Assembly (NCBI RefSeq): GCF_031312535.1
Contig: NZ_CP133594.1
Coordinates: forward strand, 2,337,934 to 2,401,933
From: Methanolobus mangrovi
GTDB taxonomy: Archaea; Halobacteriota; Methanosarcinia; Methanosarcinales; Methanosarcinaceae
Length of the DNA stretch: 64,000 nt
Reading direction: 5' to 3'
Both the position numbers and the translations under genes were made by a program. Shown piece after piece: positions 44,825 to 53,754 of this stretch; position 1 is the stretch's first letter; each line of letters begins with the position of its first letter. The notes beneath the pieces were generated by a model. It had not been told where the DNA came from. It searched no databases and was given only the letters and a program-made list of their open reading frames with translations.

Positions 44825-45533
44825 ATCAAAAAAGGCAGACACAAGTATCGAAGAACTTGTGGAAATGACCACTGAGATCGACCCTGAACTTATTGGTATC
44901 TGTACTGACCTTGGGTCACAAACTGATGAGGCAAAGGCAATTTACATGACCAGTCGTAATATTGCTAAAAAACTCGTTGGTGATGAGACCATTGAGGACA
45001 AGGTCAGGCAGCGCTGTGTAACCTCAACCGGTGACCCGGCAGTTGCAGATCTTATGCGCTTTGTCAACAATCCTATGAAAGCAGGTGTAGAAGCTATCAA
45101 AAAGGGTGCTCCTATTCTTGTTGATATCAACATGGTCAAAGCAGGAATTACTAAGAGAGGTCATAACTGTGAGGTTATCTGTGTACTCGACAAGGATGAG
45201 GATGCAGAACTTGCCCGCAAGTACGGTATTACAAGGACCGCAGCAGGTTTCCTGAAATGCAAAGACATACTTGAAGGTTCAATTGTGGCAATTGGTAATG
45301 CACCATCAGCTGCTTTTGCAGTTTGCAGGATGATCGAGCATGGTATCAAACCGGCAATCATTGTAGGCACGCCTGTAGGCTTCGTCAATGCCGCAGAATC
45401 AAAAGAAGTTGTCAGGAAAGCACCTGTTCCTTCCATCACATGTGTGGGAACACGTGGCGGAACTCCAATGGCAGTTGCCTGTGTTAACGAACTTGTTGCA
45501 ATCGCAAATGATGATGAATGTGTAATTGATTAA
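44814..45533 (+). CDS. cbiC: Cobalt-precorrin-8 methylmutase
   Basis: A 239-residue isomerase moving the C11 methyl to C12 to give cobyrinate. RCVTSTGDPAVADLMRFVNN with the active histidine equivalent region, VDINMVKAGITKRGHNCEVI, GNAPSAAFAVCRMIEHGIKP and VGTPVGFVNAAESKEVVRKA are CbiC/CobH motifs. It overlaps cbiH by 11 bases and ends the operon. Confidence 0.94.
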   Translation: MTTESKKADTSIEELVEMTTEIDPELIGICTDLGSQTDEAKAIYMTSRNIAKKLVGDETIEDKVRQRCVTSTGDPAVADLMRFVNNPMKAGVEAIKKGAPILVDINMVKAGITKRGHNCEVICVLDKDEDAELARKYGITRTAAGFLKCKDILEGSIVAIGNAPSAAFAVCRMIEHGIKPAIIVGTPVGFVNAAESKEVVRKAPVPSITCVGTRGGTPMAVACVNELVAIANDDECVID

Positions 45534-45544
45534 GCACATTCACC

Positions 45545-45593
45545 TTTTCTAATTTTAGTTTTCATTTTTAATTGCATTTCAGAATTATGAAAT
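45545..45593 (+). terminator. T-rich tract and weak hairpin after cbiC
   Basis: Runs of T (45545-45570) follow cbiC, then a 6-bp stem ATTTCA/TGAAAT at 45576-45593. Oligo-T tracts end transcription in archaea. The region lies between convergent cbiC and ccdA. Confidence 0.4.
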
Positions 45594-45618
45594 TGTCCGT
45601 TAATTGTATAGTTCTCAT

Positions 45619-46281
45619 TCATAAATAGGCAACAATATGGTTAGTGTAGACCATCCATAGCCCCACGACTACAAGTATAATTCCTGCTGCTTTTTTGAGT
45701 TCAATATCTAATTCCGATAACTTGCTAAGTCTGTCACCGGACAGTTTTGCGGAATAGGCAATAAGCATCATCGGTATTGCAAAACCCAGGGAGTATATCA
45801 GGAGAAGTTCTACGCCGTAGATGATATTACTTTCAAGTGCCACCAATGTGAGGATGGATGCAAGTATGGGTCCTACACATGGGATCCAGACTATTCCCAG
45901 TGAGGCACCAACGACAAGTCCGCCAAGAAGTCCTTTTCCTTCGGCATGTATTTTCCCGGTGTACTGTGAAATGAAACTAAATATGTCGATTTCCGTCAAC
46001 ATTGAAAGGCCGATGAGAATAATCATAATCTCAGCAACGATCCTGAGCTTGCCCATATAGGGCAGGAACAATGTTCCAAAGGCAGAAGCGGCAATGCCCA
46101 TAGCCGTGAATGATATGGCAAGTCCGATTATTATTGCAAGGGGGCGGAATTTACTGTTACCTGTGGAATAGGCGAGTATAACTGGCAGAAGCGGAAGTAC
46201 GCATGGTGAGAGTACACTCACGATCCCTGCAAAAAAAGCGGCGATAGGTGTGAGTGATGTCGCTTCCAGCATGTTGTACAC
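45619..46281 (-). CDS. ccdA: CcdA-type thiol-electron membrane protein
   Basis: A 220-residue six-helix protein of the CcdA/DsbD family that moves electrons from cytoplasmic thioredoxin to the outside for heme attachment or disulfide reduction. The two redox cysteines are in VLSPCVLPLLPVILAY (TM1) and LGIVWIPCVGPILASILTL (TM4). It is 7 bases downstream of a membrane thioredoxin gene, a standard pairing. In this genome the multiheme cytochrome at 23.7-25.1 kb is an obvious client. Confidence 0.92.
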   Translation of the reverse strand: MYNMLEATSLTPIAAFFAGIVSVLSPCVLPLLPVILAYSTGNSKFRPLAIIIGLAISFTAMGIAASAFGTLFLPYMGKLRIVAEIMIILIGLSMLTEIDIFSFISQYTGKIHAEGKGLLGGLVVGASLGIVWIPCVGPILASILTLVALESNIIYGVELLLIYSLGFAIPMMLIAYSAKLSGDRLSKLSELDIELKKAAGIILVVVGLWMVYTNHIVAYL

Positions 46282-46288
46282 CTATTGA

Positions 46289-46759
46289 TCATTGCCTGTA
46301 TTCAATTGCTGCATCAAGAAGGTCAGTCAGCGTTTTTTTAGCGGTGATGCCTATGTATCTGGCTTTGTTCCTGTCGGTTGTTACCTGTCCGTCTGCTCCC
46401 ATGTAGATGTAGCCTTCATCACTATTTTCTGCGATGACAAATATGTCCGGGATAGTGTATACATTAAAACTGGCAGCCATGGCTCTGGTATTCTCTGCAT
46501 TTATAAACATGACAGTGGCTTTATCTTCATAATCATTTGCTATATCTGCCATGATTGGTTTTTGGGCAATACATGCAGGACAACTATTTGTTCCGATCTC
46601 TACCAGGACCGGTCCTTTTGCGAGTGCATCGTTCAATTGCTCCATGTTGGCAGCGGTGACGATTGCACTGTCATCTACAGCTTTATTGTCCCCGACAAGG
46701 CCCACAACAACAAAAAATACTGCTATGATAGCTACTACGGGCAGGATTATTTTATTCAT
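46289..46759 (-). CDS. Membrane-anchored thioredoxin-like protein
   Basis: A 156-residue thioredoxin-fold protein with an N-terminal anchor (IILPVVAIIAVFFVVVGLVG). The active site is NSCPACIAQKP, a C-P-A-C motif, with the cis-Pro region YTIPDIFVI. It resembles TlpA/CcmG-like reductants facing the outside. It is cotranscribed with ccdA; a TATA-like TTTATATAAG lies about 20-30 bases upstream of its start. Confidence 0.88.
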   Translation of the reverse strand: MNKIILPVVAIIAVFFVVVGLVGDNKAVDDSAIVTAANMEQLNDALAKGPVLVEIGTNSCPACIAQKPIMADIANDYEDKATVMFINAENTRAMAASFNVYTIPDIFVIAENSDEGYIYMGADGQVTTDRNKARYIGITAKKTLTDLLDAAIEYRQ

Positions 46760-46866
46760 GGTATCTCTCTTGTTCGTCTTATATAAAACTATATTGATTT
46801 ATACTTTGTGTGTTGTTTTGGGACATGCGCGCAAAACCGCCTGTCAAAAAAAGAATAATATTTAAG

Positions 46867-47556
46867 TTATTTGCCAGGGACTTTCCATTTCAATAAAATG
46901 CCATCTTCTATTTTTTCAGCATCCATTAACTCAAGTTTCAAAAGCTCCTTTTCCGGAAAACCATCCCCGTCAACGAAAGTAGGGGAACTCTTCCCCCCGA
47001 TTATCAGGTTTCCGACAAAGGTGTAGATCTCATCAATAAGGCCATTGGAAAGCATTCCCCAGTTAAGTGTTGCTCCGCCTTCTACCATTAATCGGTTAAT
47101 ACCTCGTTTCTTAAGCTCCCGCATGGCTTCCGGAAGGTCTACCTTTTCTTTTCCGGATACAATAATGTCTGCTTGTTCCTGAAGTTCCGCCACTCTTTCC
47201 ACCGGGGCAGATTCCGAAACAATTATTATTCGCTTTCCTTCTCCCTTCTTGAAAATATCTGCATCACAGGGAGTTCGTGCTGTGCTGTCGACAATGATTC
47301 TCACAGGATTTGTATCAAGGCCTGCCTTTATCCTGTTATCCTGGAGTTCAGGGGATTTTACTGTCAGGCTCGGATCATCTGCAAGAACCGTGCCAATGCC
47401 TACCATTATAGCATCGGACCCTGCCCGGAGTTGATCCATACGGTTAAAATCGATCTTACCGGATATTTTAACCTGTTTTCTTTCCTTTGTAGATATCTTG
47501 CCGTCAGCAGACATTGCTGAATTTATAAATATGAATGGACGTTCCATCAGAATCAC
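46867..47556 (-). CDS. arfC: Diaminohydroxyphosphoribosylaminopyrimidine reductase, archaeal ArfC type
   Basis: A 229-residue RibD C-terminal-type reductase of the archaeal riboflavin and F420 pathway, acting on 2,5-diamino-6-ribosylamino-pyrimidinone phosphate with NADPH. FIFINSAMSADGKISTKERK, AIMVGIGTVLADDPSLTV, RIIVDSTARTP and MVEGGATLNWGMLSNGLIDE are family motifs. No deaminase domain is fused, as usual in archaea. Confidence 0.93.
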   Translation of the reverse strand: MILMERPFIFINSAMSADGKISTKERKQVKISGKIDFNRMDQLRAGSDAIMVGIGTVLADDPSLTVKSPELQDNRIKAGLDTNPVRIIVDSTARTPCDADIFKKGEGKRIIIVSESAPVERVAELQEQADIIVSGKEKVDLPEAMRELKKRGINRLMVEGGATLNWGMLSNGLIDEIYTFVGNLIIGGKSSPTFVDGDGFPEKELLKLELMDAEKIEDGILLKWKVPGK

Positions 47557-47607
47557 TTAACTAAAAAAAGAATTTTGGGCATTTAATGCCCGGGAATTAT
47601 GCTGTAT

Positions 47608-48462
47608 TTATTCCTGGTCTATGATAGCCTTCATGATATTACGGTCACGCAGAAGTCCAAGGAATTTCTGGTTAGCATTGACGATTGGAATCTGGTCGAT
47701 CTTATTCCTTTTCATCTTCAATGCGCACTCACTCACGCCTGAGATGTATGCAGCTTTTACAAGATCTGCAATCATTACGTCCTTTACAGGTATGGCAGGA
47801 ACCTTTACTCTTGAAACACTGTAATAAATGCTCATGGTATCTCTCATGGATTCCCATGTCCATTCATCATCGTCTGAACCATTGGACATATCGGACATTT
47901 CCACTGTATCTTCAATAACACTGGCATTTATGATGTCACGATCAGTGATTATGCCGACTACTTCAAGATCACTATCAATAACAGGTGCTGCTTTTGATTT
48001 TGCAAGTTCCATTATTCTGGCGGCAACATTCAATGGTGTGTCTGTCCACACAGGTACGACGGTTGGATTGACATATTGTCCTACATGATCGCTGATGTCC
48101 ATTTCGGCAATGGAGGCAACTATATCTGCAACAGAAATGATTCCCAGCAGGTTGTCGTCCTTTACAACAGGTAATCTTCTGATATTGTTGTCCAGAAGGA
48201 TCTTTGCTGCAACCGTTATGTCTACATCAGGGTCTACGACTATAGGATTGCGTGTCATTAAAAGAGCTAATTGTTCTTCCTCCGGGTTTCTTAGAAGATT
48301 TGCCCTGCTGACAATTCCTACGATCTTTCCGTCTTTTAATACAGGTACTCCTGATACCTTTTTATCTTTAAGGAGGGTGTGGACTTCATCTCTTGAGCCT
48401 GGGAGAGTTGCAAAGGCAACGTTTGTCCTCATTATGTCAGAGACTTTAGTGTTTTTTGGCAT
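47608..48462 (-). CDS. Four-CBS-domain protein
   Basis: A 284-residue protein made of two Bateman modules. The CBS units start near VSDIMRTNVAFATLPGSRDE, LLMTRNPIVVDPDVDITVAA, YVNPTVVPVWTDTPLNVAAR and VKDVMIADLVKAAYISGVSE, each followed by a GIVS/GIIT-type strand. No catalytic domain is present. It follows a UspA gene by 11 bases, suggesting nucleotide-sensing and stress functions together. Confidence 0.9.
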   Translation of the reverse strand: MPKNTKVSDIMRTNVAFATLPGSRDEVHTLLKDKKVSGVPVLKDGKIVGIVSRANLLRNPEEEQLALLMTRNPIVVDPDVDITVAAKILLDNNIRRLPVVKDDNLLGIISVADIVASIAEMDISDHVGQYVNPTVVPVWTDTPLNVAARIMELAKSKAAPVIDSDLEVVGIITDRDIINASVIEDTVEMSDMSNGSDDDEWTWESMRDTMSIYYSVSRVKVPAIPVKDVMIADLVKAAYISGVSECALKMKRNKIDQIPIVNANQKFLGLLRDRNIMKAIIDQE

Positions 48463-48473
48463 TGTTTAACTCC

Positions 48474-48932
48474 CTACTCTTCCTTTTCGGAGTCTCCCCG
48501 CACTACAAGTACAGGTACTTTTGAGTTTCTTGTGACCTTTTCTGCTACACTGCCGAGCAGGAATCTGTCTAATCCGGTCTTTCCAAGAGTTCCCAATACT
48601 ATCAGGTCAATGTCATTATTGTCTGCAAATTCAATTATCTCGTGGCTTGGATTCCCTTCAAGGGTCACCATTTCAAAAGCAATACCTTCGCCCTCAGCTA
48701 TCTTTTTAACTGACTCGGTTGCAACATTTGCTTCCTGCTCAAGGAGTTCATACATCATCTCCCAGCCGGAATCCATGGGGATAGAAGCAAAAGCTGCAGT
48801 ATCAACAACATATCCTGCATATAATTTAGCCCCACTCAATTTTGCAAGTTCAATACTGTGCAGAATTGCTTTCCTGTTTTGTGTGGATCCATCGGTTGCA
48901 ATAAAAATCTTTTTATACAGAGCACTTGTCAT
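48474..48932 (-). CDS. Universal stress protein UspA family
   Basis: A 152-residue Usp protein. The ATP-binding type motif is VLGTLGKTGLDRFLLGSVAEKV (G-x2-G-x9-G-S/T), with IFIATDGSTQNRKAILHSIE at the N-terminus. Such proteins bind ATP and respond to stress. It is probably cotranscribed with the four-CBS protein. Confidence 0.93.
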   Translation of the reverse strand: MTSALYKKIFIATDGSTQNRKAILHSIELAKLSGAKLYAGYVVDTAAFASIPMDSGWEMMYELLEQEANVATESVKKIAEGEGIAFEMVTLEGNPSHEIIEFADNNDIDLIVLGTLGKTGLDRFLLGSVAEKVTRNSKVPVLVVRGDSEKEE

Positions 48933-48960
48933 TGTCCCTCTCCTTTGTAATATGTCCCTA

Positions 48961-50061
48961 TTATATCATCACAGATAGTATATCATCAGGCCGACCTCTC
49001 CTTACAATTCCACTGATCGGGTCTCTTATACCTGTGAGATTATTTGAATTACCATTAATGATCATTATTTTAGCTATATTTCCTTCCAGAATATAGCCGG
49101 GCGCATCAAGTCCCAATATTGTTGCACCCATAAGCGTACACATCATAAATACTTGTCTGTCCTCTATACCAAAAATTTTAGATAATAGCTCCATTTCAGA
49201 GAACATATTGACAGAATTCAGCATTACATTATCAGTACCAACTGCTACTTTAATCTCCTGGTCCAGCATATCTACAATGGGTGCCATCCCTACTCCCGTT
49301 ATAAAGTTAGATCTGGGACAAACCACTATCGGTATGCCCATATCAGCAACTTCTTTTAGGTCCTGCTGAGTTGCCTGGGTCATGTGTATCAGGATATCCG
49401 GGTCAAGTGACAATGCTTTTTCTATGTCACTCCGACTGTGTTCTCCTGCATGTATTGCAAAGGGTTTACCTGCTTTTAGTGAGTGTTGCCTTGCGTTTTC
49501 CAGGATTTCCATATCCATATCGTTCGCACCGCTCATCCCAAGACCGTCTGCATAGTTAAGCAGTGTTTCCAGTTCTTCTGAAATACCCTTTTTACCGGTA
49601 TCGTTTGCCGGTCTCCCAAAGATCCTGGCATCAAGGTCTGATGATTCAAGTGCTTCTTTCAGTGCAACTATTCCTTTTGTACTTCCCTCCCTGAAATCTG
49701 CAAATGCATATGTGCCGGTGTTGTTCATATCCTGAAGAGACTTTTCCATTGCTTCCACCATTTTCCTGTGTGGTGTCATGTTCAATATCCGGTGCTTCAG
49801 TCCGTGTGGTGGTTGAACTAGCTGGCTAAGGTCTCTTTGCACAAAATGACCATGCACATTTCCAAGCACAGGGTCTTTACAGACCGAATCTCCAATGTGG
49901 GTATGGGCATTAACAAAACAGGGTGCAATGATGATTCCGGAATCATTCTTTTTTTCGTGAACTTCCTTAATGATGCCATCCTCTATTACGATATATCCTT
50001 CAATGACCTCTGCTTCAGGGCCGTATATTATTTTACCGTGTATTGTCTGTTCACATGGCAT
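48961..50061 (-). CDS. Amidohydrolase family protein (nucleoside/aminohydrolase type)
   Basis: A 366-residue metal-dependent hydrolase related to chlorohydrolases, deaminases and imidazolonepropionase-like enzymes. APCFVNAHTHIGDSV carries the HxH metal ligands, FAIHAGEHSRSDIE the third His, VCPRSNFITGVGMAP and VAVGTDNVMLNSVNMFSEM the final Asp. The substrate is unknown. ATG 50061 is chosen over ATG 50097 because a palindromic TATA box GTTTATAAAC (50086-50095) lies about 29 bases before it, so transcription would start at this ATG as a leaderless message. Confidence 0.85.
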   Translation of the reverse strand: MPCEQTIHGKIIYGPEAEVIEGYIVIEDGIIKEVHEKKNDSGIIIAPCFVNAHTHIGDSVCKDPVLGNVHGHFVQRDLSQLVQPPHGLKHRILNMTPHRKMVEAMEKSLQDMNNTGTYAFADFREGSTKGIVALKEALESSDLDARIFGRPANDTGKKGISEELETLLNYADGLGMSGANDMDMEILENARQHSLKAGKPFAIHAGEHSRSDIEKALSLDPDILIHMTQATQQDLKEVADMGIPIVVCPRSNFITGVGMAPIVDMLDQEIKVAVGTDNVMLNSVNMFSEMELLSKIFGIEDRQVFMMCTLMGATILGLDAPGYILEGNIAKIMIINGNSNNLTGIRDPISGIVRRGRPDDILSVMI

Positions 50062-50085
50062 AGCAAGTTGTTTATGGACTTTATT

Positions 50086-50095
50086 GTTTATAAAC
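50086..50095 (-). promoter_or_regulatory. TATA box of the amidohydrolase gene
   Basis: GTTTATAAAC, centred 29 bases before ATG 50061, has the expected spacing for a leaderless transcript. No Shine-Dalgarno precedes either possible ATG. Confidence 0.45.
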
Positions 50096-50121
50096 ATTTT
50101 AAAAGTGCTAAAGCGTTTCTC

Positions 50122-50712
50122 CTACAAACGGACGTAAGTCGCGATTATCAAAAACAATTCTGCAACAAAACCTGAGAACACGGGGATTGCAAGATTGTCA
50201 TCTATTTTTTCAAAACCTGTTTCTACAAGTGTGGCAACAAATGCCATGACAAGTGCAATGCTCCAGTTTGAAAGGAAAATGTAGCCTATAATCAGGTCTA
50301 CGATGAACTCTGCCACACATCCTTCCAGGGACTTTCCTCCCCGGAATATCCTTGTCCTGCCAAAACTTTTGCCAATAAGTGCTGCACTCATGTCCCCAAA
50401 GGTGGCCATCAGGATCGCAGCATAGGCAACGCTCTCGCTGAATACAGAGACTGCAACTATGGCACCAAGGGTGAAATAAACATGTCCTGCAATTGATGTT
50501 TCTTCCTTCCGGCGCAGCAGATAATGTATGACAGGTAGCCTGAATCCGCGGTCCAGTCTCATATGTTCGATAAGAAGTACAAGAACAAGGTAGACGGTCA
50601 TGAAATACAGGGCTATCTGTTTTCCGAAAAAGAAGTATACAAGCACAATAGCAACCGATGCCAGATGAAGACCCTTGCGAAAGATCTCATCAAGGAATGA
50701 ACTGGGTGCCAT
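50122..50712 (-). CDS. Polyprenol/dolichol kinase-like membrane protein
   Basis: A 196-residue membrane protein with about six helices, of the SEC59/VTE5/CdsA-like family that uses CTP to phosphorylate lipid alcohols. FRKGLHLASVAIVLVYFF at the N-terminus and ATFGDMSAALIGKSFGRTRI followed by KSLEGCVAEF are the conserved CTP-binding region. The substrate could be dolichol, phytol or an isoprenoid precursor. It lies 24 bases upstream of the amidohydrolase coding frame. Confidence 0.85.
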   Translation of the reverse strand: MAPSSFLDEIFRKGLHLASVAIVLVYFFFGKQIALYFMTVYLVLVLLIEHMRLDRGFRLPVIHYLLRRKEETSIAGHVYFTLGAIVAVSVFSESVAYAAILMATFGDMSAALIGKSFGRTRIFRGGKSLEGCVAEFIVDLIIGYIFLSNWSIALVMAFVATLVETGFEKIDDNLAIPVFSGFVAELFLIIATYVRL

Positions 50713-50978
50713 GAATTATTATTTCATTTTTTCATATATAAAAGAGTTCAATGTTATATGAGGAGGTGGGTAGAGATGGCATAAAGCTGGAAATCAAAAT
50801 TAGTGAAATGTGTTTTCTCAATATTTTGGGATGGTTACCCGATTATACATGATTTGTTCTTTGTACACTCCAGTGCAGATTAGATATATCTGGGTGCACT
50901 ACCAAAAACAAAAGTATCAAGTTTATTGTCCTGGCTTCTAACAGCAGGACATGCAAGAACAATTAAAGGAGCAAAAAA
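50713..50978. other. Intergenic region with an imperfect palindrome
   Basis: No gene is seen in these 266 bases. GTGCAGATTAGATATATCTG ending in GGTGCAC (50871-50898) is an imperfect palindrome that could be an operator for the flavoprotein gene downstream. The ribosome site AAAGGAGC (50964-50971) precedes the ATG at 50979. Confidence 0.35.
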
Positions 50979-51632
50979 ATGAAGGTAATAGGAATATCAG
51001 GTTCTCCAATCCCGGACAGTAATACTGACAGGGCACTGAAGGTCGCATTGAATGCAACAGGCATGGATTCCGAATTCATCAAACTCAGCAAGCATGATAT
51101 CAAACCATGCCTTGCATGTCTGAAATGTGTTGATACTAACGTTTGTGTGATTGGTGATGCTGGCAATATCATTGCAGAGAAAGTTAAGGATGCAGATGCG
51201 CTTATAATTGCAGGCTACACTCCTTACTCATCCATTGATTCCAGGACAAAGACCATGCTTGAGCGTTTGTACTGCCTAAGGCACAAGAAAGGATTCATGC
51301 AGGGCAAACCCGGTGGCATAATTGTGACATCTGCTGTGCCATGTATGCCTGAAGCGCCACCTGTTGCCGAGGGTGCTGTCAATGCTGTTGCTGCGTACAT
51401 GCAGGAAGAAGGTATGCAGGTAGTAGGCGATGTCAAAATACTCGGAAATGTGCCCTGTGTTAAGTGTGGATACGGGGATGAATGTAGCCTTAGCGGCATA
51501 AAGATGGTCTACGGACCTGATGCAACAGTGGGTTCCGTGGGAATCAACAGTTTTGAGGATCAGGAGATTCCATTAGAGGCTGCAAAAGAACTGGGCAGGA
51601 ATATAGCTGAAATCCTGAATTCAAAGAAGTAA
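50979..51632 (+). CDS. Isf-like iron-sulfur flavoprotein (second copy)
   Basis: A 217-residue FMN-reductase-fold protein with VIGISGSPIPDSNTDRALKV and a compact cysteine motif C43-x2-C46-x2-C49-x5-C55 (KPCLACLKCVDTNVCVIGD), as in Isf. It also has a second group, CVKCGYGDEC, near residue 160, absent from the Isf at 22.8 kb. A [4Fe-4S] cluster and FMN are likely. It stands alone with its own promoter. Confidence 0.85.
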   Translation: MKVIGISGSPIPDSNTDRALKVALNATGMDSEFIKLSKHDIKPCLACLKCVDTNVCVIGDAGNIIAEKVKDADALIIAGYTPYSSIDSRTKTMLERLYCLRHKKGFMQGKPGGIIVTSAVPCMPEAPPVAEGAVNAVAAYMQEEGMQVVGDVKILGNVPCVKCGYGDECSLSGIKMVYGPDATVGSVGINSFEDQEIPLEAAKELGRNIAEILNSKK

Positions 51633-51935
51633 TTTCATAATCGATAAAATCACGACCGCAATTTCATTCAGATAATGAAGTATGAGGATATCAAAAGGTT
51701 TCCTTCCCTTTTTCCACCCCCGCAATACTCTTTGATATGTTCATACGATCTTTTCCATCTTTACATAGTCCATACTTATAATCCATAATCTCAGAAGCAA
51801 CTATTTATTACGCTTTTTTGATGTGCAGCTATGGTTTAGTTGCTATAATTGAGATCAAAGTTATTCCGGAATATGCATGGGTATATAAGGAAGTATGAAC
51901 TAGTGGGGACTCCAACATGAAAAAGAGTGAATAAA
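51633..51935. other. AT-rich intergenic region without a supported gene
   Basis: About 300 bases before the J-domain gene. A 37-codon frame starting at 51677 has no ribosome site and no homology I recognise. A five-codon frame ATG...TAA (51917-51934) ends at the J-domain start; its GAGTGA doubles as the ribosome site. TATA-like TTTATTACGC lies near 51803. Confidence 0.4.
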
Positions 51936-52469
51936 ATGCTTAAAATAAAAGGACACGAAATTGGTTCAGTAGTTATTAAGGGTGCTAGTAACAGAAGGGC
52001 CATACAATTTCAGAATAATATTATTACAATTCTAAGAAAGATCGGTGTTAACGAGAATGACATCGATATCCCTCTTGAGCGCATTGCAATGAAAAAGGTA
52101 AAAGCTTCTGCAACCTGGTGGCTAGCGGATGACAGGATGCATTACAGCCATAATATGCAAAAGAATTATGTAGAGAATCTCTATGTCCTGTCCCGGGTAA
52201 TTGAGATTGAAGCAAACAGGGTTCTTTCAGGTGACATTACAATAGCTGATTTCATTTCAGAGTTCAGAGAGGATAAAGACGTTCATCAGAAACGTCAGGA
52301 AGCAAGAGAATTCTTCGGCTGTGACCACGATGAAACAGATTTTACAGTCATTAATGAAAAATATAAGATTCTGTCAAAAGAGTTGCATCCGGACAAGCCA
52401 ACCGGGGACCTCGAGAAATTCAAGCAGCTAAACGTTGCACACAAGATACTGAAGAGGGAATTGACATAA
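51936..52469 (+). CDS. Orphan J-domain protein
   Basis: A 177-residue protein whose last 60 residues form a DnaJ domain: KYKILSKELHPDKPTGDLEK contains the HPD motif that stimulates Hsp70, followed by FKQLNVAHKILKREL. The N-terminal 100 residues (RRAIQFQNNIITILRKIGVN, ATWWLADDRMHYSHNMQ) are not recognised. No DnaK or GrpE gene is adjacent. ATG 51936 has GAGTGA before it; GTG at 51927 is in frame. A targeted cochaperone role is inferred. Confidence 0.75.
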   Translation: MLKIKGHEIGSVVIKGASNRRAIQFQNNIITILRKIGVNENDIDIPLERIAMKKVKASATWWLADDRMHYSHNMQKNYVENLYVLSRVIEIEANRVLSGDITIADFISEFREDKDVHQKRQEAREFFGCDHDETDFTVINEKYKILSKELHPDKPTGDLEKFKQLNVAHKILKRELT

Positions 52470-52591
52470 GGTCATTTCATCAAGGTGTTAAAACCCAGGT
52501 GTGATAGTTTCAATAATTACATGCAAATCTGCTTTTAGTTCGTTTTTGTTTTCACTCCTGGGATAACTTTTCAATATTGGGAAAAAGAGAG

Positions 52592-52613
52592 GAATACTCT
52601 CCTTTGAGTATTC
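52592..52613. terminator. Hairpin between convergent J-domain and regulator genes
   Basis: GAATACTC and GAGTATTC form an 8-bp stem with loop TCCTTT, followed by an AT-rich stretch, in the 271-base gap between convergent genes. No gene is seen in the rest of that gap. Confidence 0.5.
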
Positions 52614-52740
52614 TAATTTAAGTTTGCACAGACTTATATAATATATTATTATTTACGATATTTACTCTGCAAAATTTAATATTGTCTGCCAGTGAGCATT
52701 GAAAATGGCTTGAAATCACTAAAACTAGATTGAAACAAAG

Positions 52741-53544
52741 TTAAGATTCATCAGCTAACATAGATTTAGTTAATGGAATTGAATCTTTTAAGTAATACTC
52801 TGCAAAGTCTTGTGCCCATCTAACAGCATCTGGACCTTTACAAACGATATGCTTGTTATCAAACTCCCCGCTAATTTTCAGCGGACTCATCATTACGGAG
52901 GTTTCATTGAATACAAATGCCAAGAATTGCATTTTCTTCTGATATACATACAAATGGACTGACTTATTATTTACCAATCTCTCAATGTCTTGATAATTTT
53001 CAGCTTTTAATTTGTCAAACAGATTTTGAGAAATAATTACATGCATATCTACATCATTTGATAGTAATTCCATGAATATGTCAGTAAAATGTGGATAAAA
53101 GAAACTAGTAATTGAAAACTGAAACTCATGGGCTTTGGTCATTTGATTGAAGTCAGCATGGGCATCATACATCATTTCAGTAGATGGACTTTTAATCGTA
53201 CAAGATTCAAGCTCATTTATTCTTTTAAAGAGATCGGTTGGCATGAAACTAAAATCGTGTGTTCTCCAGTATTGAACATCTGAGTCGAAGACATTAATTG
53301 TTGATAATAGTGGTTTCATCCAATCTACTATCAATTTCCCAATAGTTGTCAGTTCATAGATGTCATTATAGTGAAACACAAGATAATGTTCTTCTAAGAT
53401 CTTCATTTGAGGAAGTGAAGCCTGTCTTGTTGTTTCCAGTGACTTGAGAAGAGCATCCATTTCTTGTGGACCATTCTGTAACAATAATAGCACATTCTTT
53501 CTCTTATCTGAAGCAAATATAACATCAAGTAACCGTTTTTTCAC
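52741..53544 (-). CDS. FilR1/DUF1724 winged-helix regulator (paralogue A)
   Basis: A 267-residue regulator with an N-terminal winged helix (LLDVIFASDKRKNVLLLLQN, SLETTRQASLPQMKILEEHY) and a C-terminal FilR1 (DUF1724) domain (residues about 120-260; ISQNLFDKLK, VYQKKMQFLAFVF, GEFDNKHIVCKGPDAVRWAQ). This architecture is that of the Msr/MreA methanogen regulators controlling methylotrophic and methyltransferase genes. It is paralogous to the gene at 55.4-56.2 kb. No obvious target gene is adjacent other than the divergent flavin-binding protein. Confidence 0.85.
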   Translation of the reverse strand: MKKRLLDVIFASDKRKNVLLLLQNGPQEMDALLKSLETTRQASLPQMKILEEHYLVFHYNDIYELTTIGKLIVDWMKPLLSTINVFDSDVQYWRTHDFSFMPTDLFKRINELESCTIKSPSTEMMYDAHADFNQMTKAHEFQFSITSFFYPHFTDIFMELLSNDVDMHVIISQNLFDKLKAENYQDIERLVNNKSVHLYVYQKKMQFLAFVFNETSVMMSPLKISGEFDNKHIVCKGPDAVRWAQDFAEYYLKDSIPLTKSMLADES

Positions 53545-53754
53545 TTAAGCCACATCCCATTAGCAAAAATTGTTCATGCTATGGTTTGATACATATTTAT
53601 TTTATTTAAATAGGTTTGTTAATAACAATTATATTATATATGTACCCAATAATTTTTAACCAACAATTATTTTACTTCTATTTTCCCTCTCACAAAGTCG
53701 TCGGTTTATATTTGATGAAAACGTTGTTAATTATACTAGCTCAAAATCATCTGA

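Noticed and set aside
51677-51790. 37-codon frame upstream of the J-domain gene
   Set aside because: No ribosome site and low-complexity composition.
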